DNA of 64,000 nt, from NCBI GenBank assembly GCA_013399305.1, contig VXAI01000383.1:74170-138169 (forward strand), in the 5' to 3' direction. The translations under genes and the position numbers were made by a program. Shown here piece by piece: positions 35,494 through 46,764 of the stretch. Position 1 is the first letter of the stretch. The number at the start of each line of letters is the position of its first letter. The notes under the pieces are model-generated. The model was given only the letters and a program-made list of their open reading frames with translations. It did not search any database and was not told the DNA's origin. The stretch is from Rostratula benghalensis. Taxonomy: Eukaryota > Chordata > Aves > Charadriiformes > Rostratulidae.

Positions 35494-35525
35494 TTTTTTT
35501 TTCTTTTTCTTTTTTTTTTTTTTTT
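35494..35525. repeat. T-rich tract
   Basis: T runs interrupted by single C residues, ending in about 16 T. A simple repeat without a linked element. Confidence 0.93.
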
Positions 35526-36204
35526 GTTAGATTTTGTGAAGACAGAACAAATCTTACCCTGTGTATAAAGACAAAAAAGGCTTTTTGGGTGTTGGAAGTG
35601 AGCTTGATAGTGATCTGCAGTGGTTTATCCCATGTGATGTTATGAGTCTGTTCAAGGGATGGGGATACCGGCTGCTTGGCACTATTTCTAGAAGGAGCAT
35701 TTTCCACTGAGCCTGTGATTCCGTAGCAGTTTAAGCCAAAATAAATTCATGTGCTGTGGTCTAGTGCTGCCCCTGACCTCCGCTTGCACATGCCCTCTCC
35801 CATCTCCTCCTTTCTCCGCTGGATCTAGCAAACCTGTAGCTGTGGATGAGGCAGGAAGGAATGGCAGAGGTGCTGGGTTTCTGTAACACCCAAGAAGCTC
35901 AGTCACCACCTGGCCAAAAATTCTGGGAACTTGTGACCTGCCTAAATCAAACTCCAAACAGGAAGCCACTCAGTGCTGTTCTGCATTTACAGGGGTAGTC
36001 TAGGATGGAGAGTGGAGAAGATACTGTTGAGTATTTTTCCTACTTCTACTACTAATTTACGCTTTTTCTGACCTCTGGCAAAACAATTTAATATTTCAAT
36101 GTCCAAACTTGACAACGGGGCTATCAATACATTTGATCCCCCAGGGAACTTGCAGAGTGCCACTCTGTGTGGACCAAGACATTCAAAATCCTCGGGCAGA
36201 AAGT

Positions 36205-36300
36205 GCTCCACCTCACTAAGACGCTGTAATTATGATTTAGTTAATTACTCATTTGTTTGTAAACATGGAGCAAGAAGTCTGAGAAAATACCATCTTTCTA
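36205..36300. promoter_or_regulatory. candidate conserved non-coding block with homeodomain and forkhead words
   Basis: Within 60 bp the sequence has TAATTATG, TTAATTACTC and TTGTTTGTAAACATGG. The last contains overlapping forkhead words (TGTTTG and GTAAACA). Homeodomain and forkhead sites clustered in unique DNA are typical of developmental enhancers. Such AT-rich words also arise by chance, and conservation cannot be assessed from one sequence. Confidence 0.27.
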
Positions 36301-36959
36301 GCACTCTGGCAGAATATCGAAAACAATATTTAATTCATCTCCCTCTGAAGTTTTTTAAATCTTAGAGTCCAAATTAGGAAAAAAATGTTTTTCTGCATTC
36401 TGTCACTGGTGCCACTTCTGTCCCCATGTAAAAAATACTGAGATCCAAATAAAAAGTGCTCATAATTATGCCCACCTTTATCTATTATTTTCTTAAGTGA
36501 GGGCAAAGAAAGGATGTCAGAAGGAAGCCAGAGCATTACCTTGTCCAGGCTCTGCTGCACAGTTCGAAACTGAAGATCCATGAGACTCACAACAGAAAAA
36601 TAAACCGTTTTGAGGACTCCAGGCCAAACACCTCTACTGGTCCCAACTCCTGGGAGTTTATCAGGGACTGAGCTCCAGACTTGGCTCTGTGACCCATGTG
36701 AGAGAAGGAAAAAAGGTTACCAGTAATGAAAACACTCAGAAAAGTGGTATTGTTTCATATTTAAATGTTTATGTTCCTGCACATGTGCAGCCAGTGAGTT
36801 TCCATCGGCAGCACCGTCGGAAGCCGGCTTCCTCCTCCTGCTTCTGGGGTGACAGCCTAGGAGTGAACGCGGGAGGCCAGGTTGACAAAGAGCTGAGTAT
36901 TATCCTGAGGATAAATGAGTTAACCCATCACTGCAAACACTGTGCTGGCGGATTTTAGT

Positions 36960-37560
36960 GCAATTAGCTCCACAAATACCAAGACATGCAGTCTGCAACC
37001 AGACTAAAAGGTCTCCTAAACAATTAGGGGACCACGGCCCCATGGACCCCTGTCATGCACATTAATGTCACTGGCCTTAGCAAAGGCTATGTGTGTGCTT
37101 TGATGCCAGGGGAATCCAGAGGTTGACGGCCCCATAAACTTCATACTGGTTTTGGTCCCAACTCCCACGACTCAGTGGCATTTTATTTACTACACCTAAT
37201 AACATTTAGTCAATAAACACGTACAGGTTGGAGAGAGGGTCTAGTGTGAGCTTAATTACCTCAACTCCCTGCCTTCTCTTTTGTTATGTACATCATGGAT
37301 ACTTGACAGCATTAACATTCCTGGAATTGTATCTGCCATCCTTTGTAAAAGGATTGAATACTACGCATTAGTTCGGGCTCGTGGGGCATTTGTGTCTCCA
37401 ACAACAGCTTAATTATGGACATTGTTTACTAATCAGTATTAAATTGACAGACTATGAGGGCTAATCTGGAGATTAACACAATAGCTTGTTTTCATTTTGT
37501 TCTTCTAGCAGTTTATTGAATGCGAGATTTAAAACAAGACCCTTTTGTGAGCCTTACCTT
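36960..37560. promoter_or_regulatory. candidate developmental enhancer / conserved non-coding element
   Basis: About 600 bp of repeat-free, stop-rich sequence of even base composition. It has TAATTA cores at 37253-37258 and around 37410, a CAATAAACAC word near 37210 and a CATTGTTTACTAATC word at 37420-37434 (forkhead/SOX-like). It reads like the conserved non-coding DNA found near developmental transcription-factor genes in gene deserts: long, with no microsatellites and dense homeodomain cores. I cannot name the locus. Low confidence, because cross-species conservation is the decisive evidence and is not available here. Confidence 0.35.
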
Positions 37561-39807
37561 CCACATCACAGCGTAAAGATCTGTGTATTTCCCTTCTGTA
37601 ACTTATAGTTTTGCTTAGCCTAGGACAGCAGTCACAGAAGCAAGGTGAATACTGGCTGCTGCTGGATGTAAAGAGCAACAAAGGGTATCTTTTTTGTAGT
37701 ATCTGCACTTCCTAAATCTTTAGGCTCGTTTAAGCCTTGTTTGTTGGGGAGTACCATTCTGAACCAAATACCAACAGAGCCCAGGCCCCAGGCAGTGATT
37801 TGCAGAGTGAGAACTGGTGTCACTGTGTGCCATTAGTCAGGGAAAGCCCCGTGCACCTCTGAGACGTCTGCTTTGCCCCATACAAATTACTAAACTCCCT
37901 GATAGTTTGGATTTTCCTGTGAAAAGACTTCCTTCGGTGGCCACAAAAGCTGCCCAGAAGCTGAATGTCTGTTCTGCATGGGCAGGTGCCCCTTTGAATG
38001 TGAGAAACAGGAGGGTTTGTTTGGACACGTGAAAGAGTCTTAGGCGTGTTATGAGTTTGCCCATCTTGTCTTCCTTGTGATCTACAGCAGGGACAGTGAC
38101 CTGACATACCAGGTGTTCAACATATTCACATCTATATTCAACTCTGATTCTTCAGACTGCTGAAAATACCTTGGGTTTTGTAGTCTGGGTATCTTTGCAT
38201 ATTGATGGATCACTTGGCTAAGTTTAAATGAATGACAAACTCAGTAATAAGGAGATAATCTTTTCCTATCCTCTTTCTTTCTGAAATAGCGCTGTAGAGT
38301 AGGATGAAGCGAGGCTACACTGGACTTCACAGCAACAGTGATGGTAGGAGAGAGGGCAAAACAACCCAAAACAAACAGCAAGGGCTGTTACTACCCTGTG
38401 ACCCAGCCCTGGCAAGTCTCCCATGCAGGGTTTAGTGACAGTGTGGCACTCCAGATCACATCAGGGAGCAGCTTAACATTTTACTGGTGGCAAGAAAAGA
38501 TGGCAACTGTTTCTGCACTGAAATGCCCAGCAGAGTGTCTCCAAAGTCAGTGCTCTTCTGGTCCATGCACTCCTCATGCTGGAAGTAATTAGTATAAAAA
38601 CCCTAATCTTTTTTTGCATCCGAGCCACGCGGTATAATCCAGCCTTTCAGAAGGATAAGTCAGTATTTGTGAGCTCACTTGGATTTAACGTAAACAATAA
38701 AGGGCTAATTCAATAAAATGGCTTTGACCCATCAAAATCTACTTTCAGGAGCTGTACTGTAGGCTCGGAGCCCACCTGGTGGGTTGTGCAGGCAGAAATC
38801 TTCAAACCTGCCTCTTTGGAGAATAGCTGACAATGCAGATGTACCAGCCCTAAGAAGAACCAGTTGTTAGAGCTTTTGCACCTTGGTTTTTGGGGTCATG
38901 TGCCTTCGTTCTTAGAGAACTTGTTTGTCAAATGTGATAGGACAGCTTTTCTGATTTATTCACAGGTCTTAGAAAAAAACAAAGCAAGGAAAGGAAAAGA
39001 AAAACAAACAGAAAGACAGTTAGCTGGGACAAAATAAAACCCAACCTGATTTATTTTCATTTTTTAATTTTTGTGTTTAAGATTCTTCAGAGGAGTGTAA
39101 TTTTTCAGGAAAATTTTTAATATATCTACTGGTCTGTCTCCTGAAAGAAAAAAAAATAAACTGCAAGAATGCTGTTAAAAATTAAGACATCTAAATGCAT
39201 TTGTTGGCTTCTGAAAATTGAAACTAGAGGTTTCTAAACATTTTGCCTTCCAGATTCTGCAAAGTCTCACAGGAAAGGTGTGTAGATTCATGCACAATGA
39301 GTTTAAGACTGTGGTGAATAGGCTGTCTTTTATTGTTCTTCTGCTGACTCCTTTAAAATCGTGTTGATTACAGGTTGAAAGCCAGTGATGTAAATGGTTG
39401 GTTGTTGTAGCAAAGTCAAGTTTTACTTAAGAGCAGCTGCTCCTTGCTGCTTATTTACTCAAAGGGTTGTTCTACACTGGAGCAGCAGGGGGTTCATATT
39501 GGCTTCATATTATGTGGATGTACATCCCTAAACCATGCATTTTAACTATTATGTGCAAAGATTAACAGCTCTGGTCTCTTGATCTACCTTTTTGCAGTTG
39601 TTCATATGCAAGTCCTTTTTAAGCATCGGTCTGGACAGGGTGAGAACCAGAATGTTTTCATGGGGCTCTTTGGGAGCCGATGAAGTTGGCTGGTTGATCC
39701 AGTCAAGCCCAGGTTGTTGTATCAGACCACATCAGTCAGATCAGTTTATGCTCTGGCTTTTAATGTGAGTCTTTGTTTATTTTCCTAAAGAAGTACCTGC
39801 TACCTGT
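37561..39807. other. unique non-coding DNA, no gene seen
   Basis: Frames up to 95 codons without recognisable features. 38970-39010 is an A/G/C-poor-in-T low-complexity patch. 39121-39165 is A-rich. No repeat family is recognised until the probable ancient CR1 begins at about 39808. Confidence 0.5.
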
Positions 39808-40240
39808 ACATAGGCTTCCGGGGCAGAAGGGACCACCCTTAGAATGATGTCACTAATCCTCTACTGAGATGTTCCACTCTTTAATAATGCTTATTATATG
39901 GGCATTTTTTAAAGTTGAATTCACCCGTCTCTGCTCCATCCAGCCACAGGATTTTGCTATACTTTCCTTAGATCAAGAAGTTCCTGGTTGAACTTCTGAG
40001 TTCCTGAGAACCTGAGTTCCTCTTCTCAATGTATTAAGCTCAATAGACTCAACTCCTTAAGCCTCACACTCTAAGCTTTCCTTTTCAATACTTGAATATT
40101 TTTTGTAGTCCTTCTTTGAACACTTCAGGAATATTCCAGCCTCCTTCAAAGCCTGGGCATCTGAACGAGCCAGCTATTCTAATAGATGTCTCACCTGTGT
40201 GCAGAGGCAGTTTTCCATCTCTGCTTCCACTTCACAGACA
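39808..40240 (-). mobile_element. probable very old CR1-like LINE 3' region (antisense)
   Basis: GGCAGAAGGGACCACCCTTA with GATGTCACTAATCCTC parallels the antisense CR1 3' end (…ggaagggacca…agatcatctagtc…). Then AATAGACTCAACTCCTTAAG, CCTCACACTCTAAGC, CTTTTCAATACTTGAATA and AGTCCTTCTTTGAACAC parallel the antisense 'actccctcagtctctcctcataag…ttcttgttgctcttctctgaac' block of ORF2. The order and strand are consistent. Divergence is much greater than in the other copies, which suggests an early CR1 lineage. The resemblance is by eye and could be over-read. Confidence 0.45.
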
Positions 40241-42929
40241 TCTTACAATCAAATGAACTATTAGGGATTTTTTTGCCACAGCAGAGGTTTGTACCTCTCC
40301 ATTGCCCCTTGAATCCTTACAGCTTTCAGAGTCAGAGTTTTGCTGGCAAAACCTACATGTTATGTTTTGCTATGTGTTGAAATGGCCACTTTTTCTTTCT
40401 ATCCATTACAGACAGAGGCTTGAAAGCAGGTTACCTCACACCCCAGTGGCAACTGAATAGACAACGTTACATGAGTTACACATTTGGTAGTGTTCAGGTT
40501 GTGTTTCTGTACAATCTCTGACAACCTAACAGATAAAGGTCTTTGCAGGAATTGAAGTGTTCTCTATTTTCTCCTTTTATTTTACAGAAGGAGATGCTAT
40601 CACTGATTTTAACATTCAGGTTAAGTGACTTATCCCCAGATTTCAACCACATAATTATTTCTTTTTCGGGGGAGAAAGAAAGAAAAGAAGGTCTCTTAAC
40701 ACCTCCTTTTTGCTACTTCTCCTGCTATTACAACACAGAGGTTTTCAAGCTTAGTCTCTCTCAAACCACAACATCTGAAAGTGCCTTTAGGCCTTGTCTT
40801 GCAGGTCTAGCCGTGATCCTCAGCTATTCCTCACCACTAGAATGCAAAGATGCCTTCTTCCCTAGCTCTTCAAAAATCAGCCAGATTAAATCACAGTGTA
40901 TGTCCACAAGAGTTTCAGTCTCTTTAAACCAGAACCGCCTCAGGATCACACTCACCCCTGCTTTTTCCTACTCCCTTCCTCCCACAAACTTTAGTAGCCA
41001 TCAGATTGTGTAGTGAGGCAGCTTGGAGAAGGCAAAACTGTTGATAATTACTCACTTTTTTAGAGTTAAGATGTAATCATTTTATAATTTAGGGAGAAAT
41101 CTCTGGAGAGTAATTCAGACCACTGAAATTGTGTTTTTCCTCCTCTTCTTTTAGGAAATCTAAGGGTAAAGTTACAAGATACTGTTGAGCTGCCCTAAAA
41201 TCTTGCCCTTCTGTTGAAAGAGGTAGTTCAGCTCCTCCCTGCTTCCTGCCATACTTTTCCAGCAGCTAAATAGCTGTTGTGTAACTGCACCCTCAACCAA
41301 CTCACTCTACAGGTAGATGAGCAGTTGTACACGAGAGAGCAGGCAGAAGGGTGAACGAGGTTTTTTAGTGACAGGTTTCTCTTAGGTTGGCTTAGGGGTA
41401 CCATTTTGGTTTAGGGGTACCAAGCATGAAATTGCTTGTCTGAACTGCTTGATGTGACCGGTTCAGACTGATGTCTGCTTTAGGAAAGGGCTGATCTCGT
41501 CCTGACTGAGCTGTGGGTTCCTAAGCCTCAGCGAAGGAGAGGGTGATGTTTTGTTAGGTCAGACAATTGCCTATTTGCTGATTGGACCCTTGTCCAATTC
41601 CAGACACCTTGAGGCATTTCTATCATGATTATCCCATTTTCAGTCTCCATTCACAGAGTTTGATGAGCGCTTCCCCAGCCTACCTTTCAGGAGGCTCTTA
41701 CCCCTCTGGGTGAGTCCTGTTCCCTGTAAAAGTCATTCTACCACTCAACAAAACCAGATTTCCCCTCCTTCACTGCTTACTTAATGCACTAAACTTTCAC
41801 TTACCCTTCTTTTCCTTGCTTGGAAACTTTTCTGAGAAGATCATTGAAAAGCCCTGTTCTGCAGTCTGTGATGGCCTCTGGGGTGGTGCCTGCTGTAATG
41901 TCATGGATATCAATGTGGACCAGAACCAAAGGAGTCCTTCCCGAACTTGGAATCTTCCATGTTCAATGTAATAATGTGTTGCTTTAATTCCTGGCAAACC
42001 ACTGGCTTTTTCTGTTGTCTGTCTTTTGTCTCTTGCAGTTCATCTTAATCAGTTTTATTCACGGAGTTCTCAGACAGGACTGTCTGTCGACCTTGGCGAG
42101 TTGAGGGTTGTGTCTTTGACCTCTGAAGTCTGTCTGGTTTCACCCCAGTGGCAATTCTCAACAGGTTCCTCCAGCTTATTCTTGCAAGGCTTATTCTCTT
42201 CATACGTCTACAATGTCAGGTACAATTAAATACACCCAGAGGTAAAGATTTCGGGCTTCCTCCTTGCTGTGGCATGTTTTCAGTCATCTTTTGTTTCCTT
42301 GTCTATGCTTTGTATGTGATTCCTCTGAGAGAGTGCGTGGGAGTCCCTGTGGAGTGATTTGAACCTGTCTATTGAGGAAGGATGTTCCTCTCAGCCACAA
42401 ACTTTCTCCTCCACCTGAACCTATTACCTTGTACTTCATAAATATGTCTCTTTTGAGGGAGGAACTGAAATTTGGCACATCCAGTGCAGTGGCATGTAGC
42501 TGATGACCCTCCATCCATCTGTGTTGCTGATGGGAAACCACACTACAAAGTAAAGCCTTGAGCTCAACTCTCAACTCAACATTCTCAGAAATTCCACTGA
42601 GAGCCACTTGCTTTTCACAGCTTGCATTCCCTCGGCACCATCCCTTTTGTAAAGGAGTACGAGTGATCTTAGGATGTGAAGTACTGAAGAATCCTAAAAG
42701 CAATCCCACAAACCCCCAAAGCCTCTGAGGGTGGGCCTTACACGGCCTCCATGGGTGATACTGAGGGCAGGGGCATCGTGAAACTCAACCTACTGCCAGG
42801 TCAGACCAGGACTCCTTCATTGGGACTGTTGGCATCTGTCACTGGTCACCGTTAGGAATTAGGGGTGGGTGACTTGTTTTCTCTTGGACATGACCACATG
42901 CCTTTGTTTCCTGCTTTTCTCACAGCTAC
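40241..42929. other. unique non-coding DNA, no gene seen
   Basis: The 156-codon plus frame at 40543-41013 and the 141-codon minus frame at 42284-42709 are serine- and leucine-rich without any recognisable domain and are treated as chance. A 19-bp tandem duplication is at 41387-41422. No mobile element is recognised. Confidence 0.5.
41387..41422. repeat. 19-bp tandem duplication
   Basis: TTGGCTTAGGGGTACCA (41387-41403) and TTGGTTTAGGGGTACCA (41406-41422) are neighbouring copies with one mismatch over 17 bp and a 19-bp period. Each carries the palindrome GGTACC. A local duplication of no obvious function. Confidence 0.85.
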
Positions 42930-43210
42930 GTTTTTGCCCAGATGGGGTCAAACCTGTTAAAATTACATCATATCTATATGTCATGGAGATGTAAATAGCC
43001 ATCAGGCTTTTGATTGGCCTTCTTTACCATAGCTCCGCCTTGTGCTTCAGCAAAGAAGAATTAAGAGGGGAAAGTAACCGGCCTATGTTAATTCATTAAT
43101 TAGAGACTACTGCTTTCCCCAGTCACACACTACCAGTTGGTAATTACAATGCCTCAGTAACCCCCCACTTGCCTCTGCTGCTGCTGCTTGGTGAGCTAAT
43201 GAGGGAGAGA
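42930..43210. promoter_or_regulatory. candidate conserved non-coding element
   Basis: Unique sequence with GTTAATTCATTAATTAG at 43087-43103 (two overlapping homeodomain cores), TGGTAATTAC at 43139-43148 and CTTTTGATTGGCC (CCAAT-box-like on the minus strand) near 43010. It has no repeats until the GCTGCTGCTGCTTGG trinucleotide run near 43180. It resembles enhancer-type conserved DNA, but this is inferred from motif density only. Confidence 0.3.
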
Positions 43211-45099
43211 GGACGAGCTGTAGTAAGAGGCTGTCCCAAGTGCTTTGAAATTGTGGAGGGGAGCGTTTACTTCCCTCTAAAAATGGAGTTGGAAGTGTGA
43301 GGGTGGGATTTGCCAACGCTAAAACCACCATCTGCTCTTAGGACTTCTCTTGTGACTTGATACGAGAGATGCTGCTAATGCTGCATGGAACTAATAACAC
43401 GCTGCAGCACGTGTTTCTCTTTGCTCCAGAGCAGAAGGACATCTGCTCCCATTCTTTTTCTTTTTTTTTTTGTGAGTGCAGATGACCTGCTCCACCTCTG
43501 TAGTGCTGGTTTGCTGCGCTGGGAAGGATGATCCTGAAAGATCCACCTGTCTGAAAGGGATGAGGAAGGGCAGACCTGGTAACGTTGCCATCTCCACTTC
43601 CTTCAATTCAATAAGGATGGAGGAACAAGCAGGGATGCAGAAGAGCAATAAGCTCCTGCCTCCCTTGTAGGCATCCAGTGAAATGAATAAGAATGTTCCA
43701 GCTCAGACTTTTTAAGTCCCCTACACACATTGTAAGCCATATTCTATAATCAGCAGTTCAGGTCCTGATTTGAGTTAACTAGACCTCAGCTGGGGAGCTG
43801 ACCTTGCAGTCCCTGTGCCATTGGGAAGTGCCAGCTGCTGAGTTATTTTAGAGGTTTTCTCAAGAACACAATGCACAGCAAGGTCCTATGATCAGCCCCC
43901 TGAAGGAAGTACAAGTGAAGTGCTGTCCCCTTTAGTTTTGTAGAAGAATAAGTTTAAAAGACTTCTCATTCTTAAAAAAACCTCCACTGTAGCTAGATGA
44001 AAAAAAAACAAACCTTTTTCAAAAAGCTGATAAAAATAACAACCTAACCAGTGAACTAAAATCCTACACATTGTCAGAATTCTGATTCTCAGCCCTCAAA
44101 AACTGATCTCTGAATAAGGTGGTGTTGCAATTCAAAACACTTCAACCAGTTTTACCAGATACTGGGGTTTAAACTTATATATCATATCTCTTCTGACACC
44201 GGTGAGATTTAAGTATGTACTCACAGCCACGACAGTATTTTGCCACGTGGGGATGTTCTAAAATGTGGCCCTAAATTAAAAATATTTGTCATTCACAAAA
44301 ACCTCAATGAGCTAAATGTCTTTGGTCAGTATCTGTTAGAGCTGATTTGGGCTCACTCGGTCTTGTTAGAAGGGAGAATCAGGCTTTTGGTAGGGATCCA
44401 GAGCACCAAGTTTTGGGGTGAAGCAAACTCTTGAGTGTAAAGCAGTTGTTAAAGTCTCAGAAAGAGGGATTTGTGCTGGGAATGCAGTTGGCATAGCGAT
44501 AACTATCAAAGCGAGTGGAGTCTTGGAAAGAACAACACTTGATAACAGCTGTGTTTGCATTAAACATTTTTAGAGTTCAGTTCGGAGCAGTTCTGCACCA
44601 TATATGTAGAATTTTTATGCAGAATTTGCATACAGAAAGCATGGAATGCTCTTTACTGGGTAAATTATTTGCTTCTGCTATTTATTGTGCTTTCCCCCCT
44701 TCCCTTTATCCCCCCCCTGGCCATCCCCTGGGCACACGTGGCTGCAAGGATTTGAGTTAGTAGAGAAAACAGGTGTGCCTGGTCAGAAGAGCAGAAAGCA
44801 GGCATTCAAGAGAAAAGTAGGATTTTTGTTTTGAAGGAGATGTATAACACAGTCCTCCCTCTGGGTCCATCCACACTGACCTTTTGGCAAGAACAAATTA
44901 AGGCATAGATACCATGGCCCGTATTTACTTCATCTAATGGAGATGCTTTCGTTCTATCCTTATTAGGCAAAAGATTGAAGTACAGTCTTAAGCCAGGAAC
45001 GTTGTGCTAGGCTTTCTCTCTTCTCTGAGGAAGAGAGGTTCCTCTGGATGGTACTTCGGGTCATCTGTGTACTGAGCCATCTTCTCTCTCTCCAGAGAG
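43211..45099. other. unique non-coding DNA, no gene seen
   Basis: Frames stay under about 95 codons. T-rich run at 43458-43471, A-runs at 43974-44020, and C-rich CCCCCCCTGG at about 44710. No element or RNA gene is recognised. Confidence 0.5.
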
Positions 45100-45638
45100 A
45101 CCAGCAGGGAAGTTGCATGGTAGGTCCTGGACTCAGAACTGGTGAGGCCCCACCTCAAATACTGTGTTCAGTTTTGGGCTCCTCATGACAGGAAAGACAT
45201 TGAGATTCTGGAGTGAGGGCAACGGAGCTGGTGAGGGGTCTGGAGCACATGTCTTGTGAGAGGGGGCTGAGGGTGTTCAGCCTGGAGAAAAGGAGGCTCA
45301 TTCTCTACAGCTCCCTGAAAGGGAGATTTGTTGTAGAAAGGTGGGGGGGTCGGTCTCTTCTCCCAAGAACAGGCAATAGGACAAGAGAAATGGCCTCAGG
45401 TTGCACCAGGTTAGGTTTAGGATGGATGTTAGGAAAAATTTCTTCACCAAAAGTGTTGTCAAGCCTTGGAAGAGGCTGCCCAGGGAAGTGGTAGAGTCAC
45501 CATCCCTTGAGGTATTTAAAAGCTGGGCAGACGTGGTGCTGAGGGACATGATTTAGTGGTGGCTTTTGTCAGTGTTGTGATAATGGTTGGACTCGATGAT
45601 CTGAAAGGTCCCTTCCAACTGAGATGATTCTCTGATTC
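45100..45638 (+). mobile_element. CR1 LINE, about 540-bp 3' fragment (sense)
   Basis: CTGGTGAGGCCCCACCTCAA, GGGCTCCTCATGACAGG, AGCCTGGAGAAAAGGAGGCT, GAGGCTGCCCAGGGAAGTGG and CTCGATGATCTGAAAGGTCC appear in CR1 order, ending with ATGATTCTCTGATTC. It encodes degenerate ORF2 C-terminal motifs (LVRGLEHMSCERGLR and FSLEKRRL in one frame, then a frame change), followed by the 3' UTR. Same subfamily style as 22301-22482 and 30655-31065 (GATTTAGTGGTGG, GTCAGTG). The 5' boundary is estimated. No catalytic domain remains. Confidence 0.93.
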
Positions 45639-46580
45639 CAGCTTCTTTAGAGTCCTTCTGGCAGTGCTTTTTCCCATGAGCCTCCAAACAACTGAAGGTG
45701 AAGGTCCCAGAGCTGTGCAAGTCCCTCCTGTCACCGTGCTCCCGAGAGACCATAACCTGTATGTGTTGGAATTTGGCTGAAACTGCAACTAGCATTATTT
45801 TTCCTGCAAAAGGGACCTTCTGATTTTAATGACCTGTATTTAGGCACCTGTATTTTACATGTCATATGAAAAATAGTATCTGTCAGCAATTGCCATTAAT
45901 ACCAACGTGGGTCATGTCTTCTGCAGTGATGTAGAAAGTAGGATGCAGCTACAGCCTCAGCAGCATCACATGCAGTAGTTTAGGGGTTCTTCAGAGGTTG
46001 CTGCCTGAAACATTGCCTTGCTCCCACCTGACCTGAGTAGCTCATGAAATCCGATGGAATTTCTCGAAGGCACTATGACTAACTGATTTCACCTGTGTCT
46101 GTGGTAACTGTACCATTTTTCTTCCCTTATGGGGGAGAGGTACAGTAAGTACTAGCAGACATCGTTAATTCTGTTGGCATTTTTGCTTTTCTAATCATGG
46201 TTTAATTTTTAAGAGTCTTTGAGCTGGAGATTTTTTTTTCCTTCCCGAGAAAACCAATATCTCAGCAGTAGGTTTTCTTGCAGGTGGCAAGAAGAGTGAA
46301 TGATGGAAGTAGGAAGATATCTGCTATGGTTGTGCAACCTGTGGCAAATCTAGGTTTTAACTCCTGACTGTTGATTCCAGCTGTCTTCAGCTTCTGACTT
46401 GTGGTCCTTACGGCATAGAGTCTTCAGCAGCTGAAAAGGCTGCCAATTCCCCACTCAGCTCCACAGCAGAAGCAGTAGCAGGGGTGATGTGGCTAGCACC
46501 GTTCCCCAGTACAGGGAGAGGACAGGGTGAATTGGGAAAACAACTGGTGGGAAACTGTGAGGATGCAGGAGGGGTTTGCC

Positions 46581-46607
46581 AAAAAAAAAAAAAAAAAAAA
46601 AAAAAAA
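46581..46607. repeat. poly-A tract
   Basis: Run of 27 A following GGGTTTGCC. No AATAAA lies close upstream, so a processed-copy tail is not supported. Confidence 0.95.
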
Positions 46608-46735
46608 TCAGCAAAAGGTACAGAAAATCCACACAGACCTCTGGAAGCTTCTGTCTATGTGCAGTGTCACCATAGTCAGAAGAGCAGGAAACAAACACAG
46701 AAATGTCTTCTGAGCCATCAATTTGTCTTGAGTAA

Positions 46736-46764
46736 AACTGGTTTTACTTGTTTTAAAACCAGTT
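46736..46764. repeat. perfect 10-bp inverted repeat, 9-bp loop
   Basis: AACTGGTTTT (46736-46745) is the exact reverse complement of AAAACCAGTT (46755-46764). The left arm is also part of a near-palindrome GTAAAACTGGTTTTAC. Small hairpin potential only. Confidence 0.85.

Larger units (their letters stand above)
31066..36180. other. unique non-coding DNA, no gene seen
   Basis: Several frames of 90-162 codons occur, for example 35219-35707 on minus (162 codons). That frame runs through the T-rich tract at 35494-35525 (a lysine-rich stretch in translation) and shows no domain. A TGTATT-type repeat (31557-31595) and a G run (33078-33088) are simple repeats. No CR1 or RNA gene is recognised. Confidence 0.5.

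Noticed and set aside
35219..35707. 162-codon minus-strand frame
   Set aside because: Runs through a T-rich simple repeat that gives a lysine/glutamate-rich stretch; no recognisable domain.
40543..41013. 156-codon plus-strand frame
   Set aside because: Serine- and leucine-rich composition typical of random frames in TC-rich DNA; no motif recognised.
45213..45494. 93-codon frame with LVRGLEHMSCERGLR
   Set aside because: This is decayed CR1 ORF2 with a frame change after FSLEKRRL, so it was annotated as a mobile element and not a gene.
46581..46607. Poly-A tract as a retrocopy tail
   Set aside because: No polyadenylation hexamer close upstream, no target duplication, and no gene-like sequence before it.
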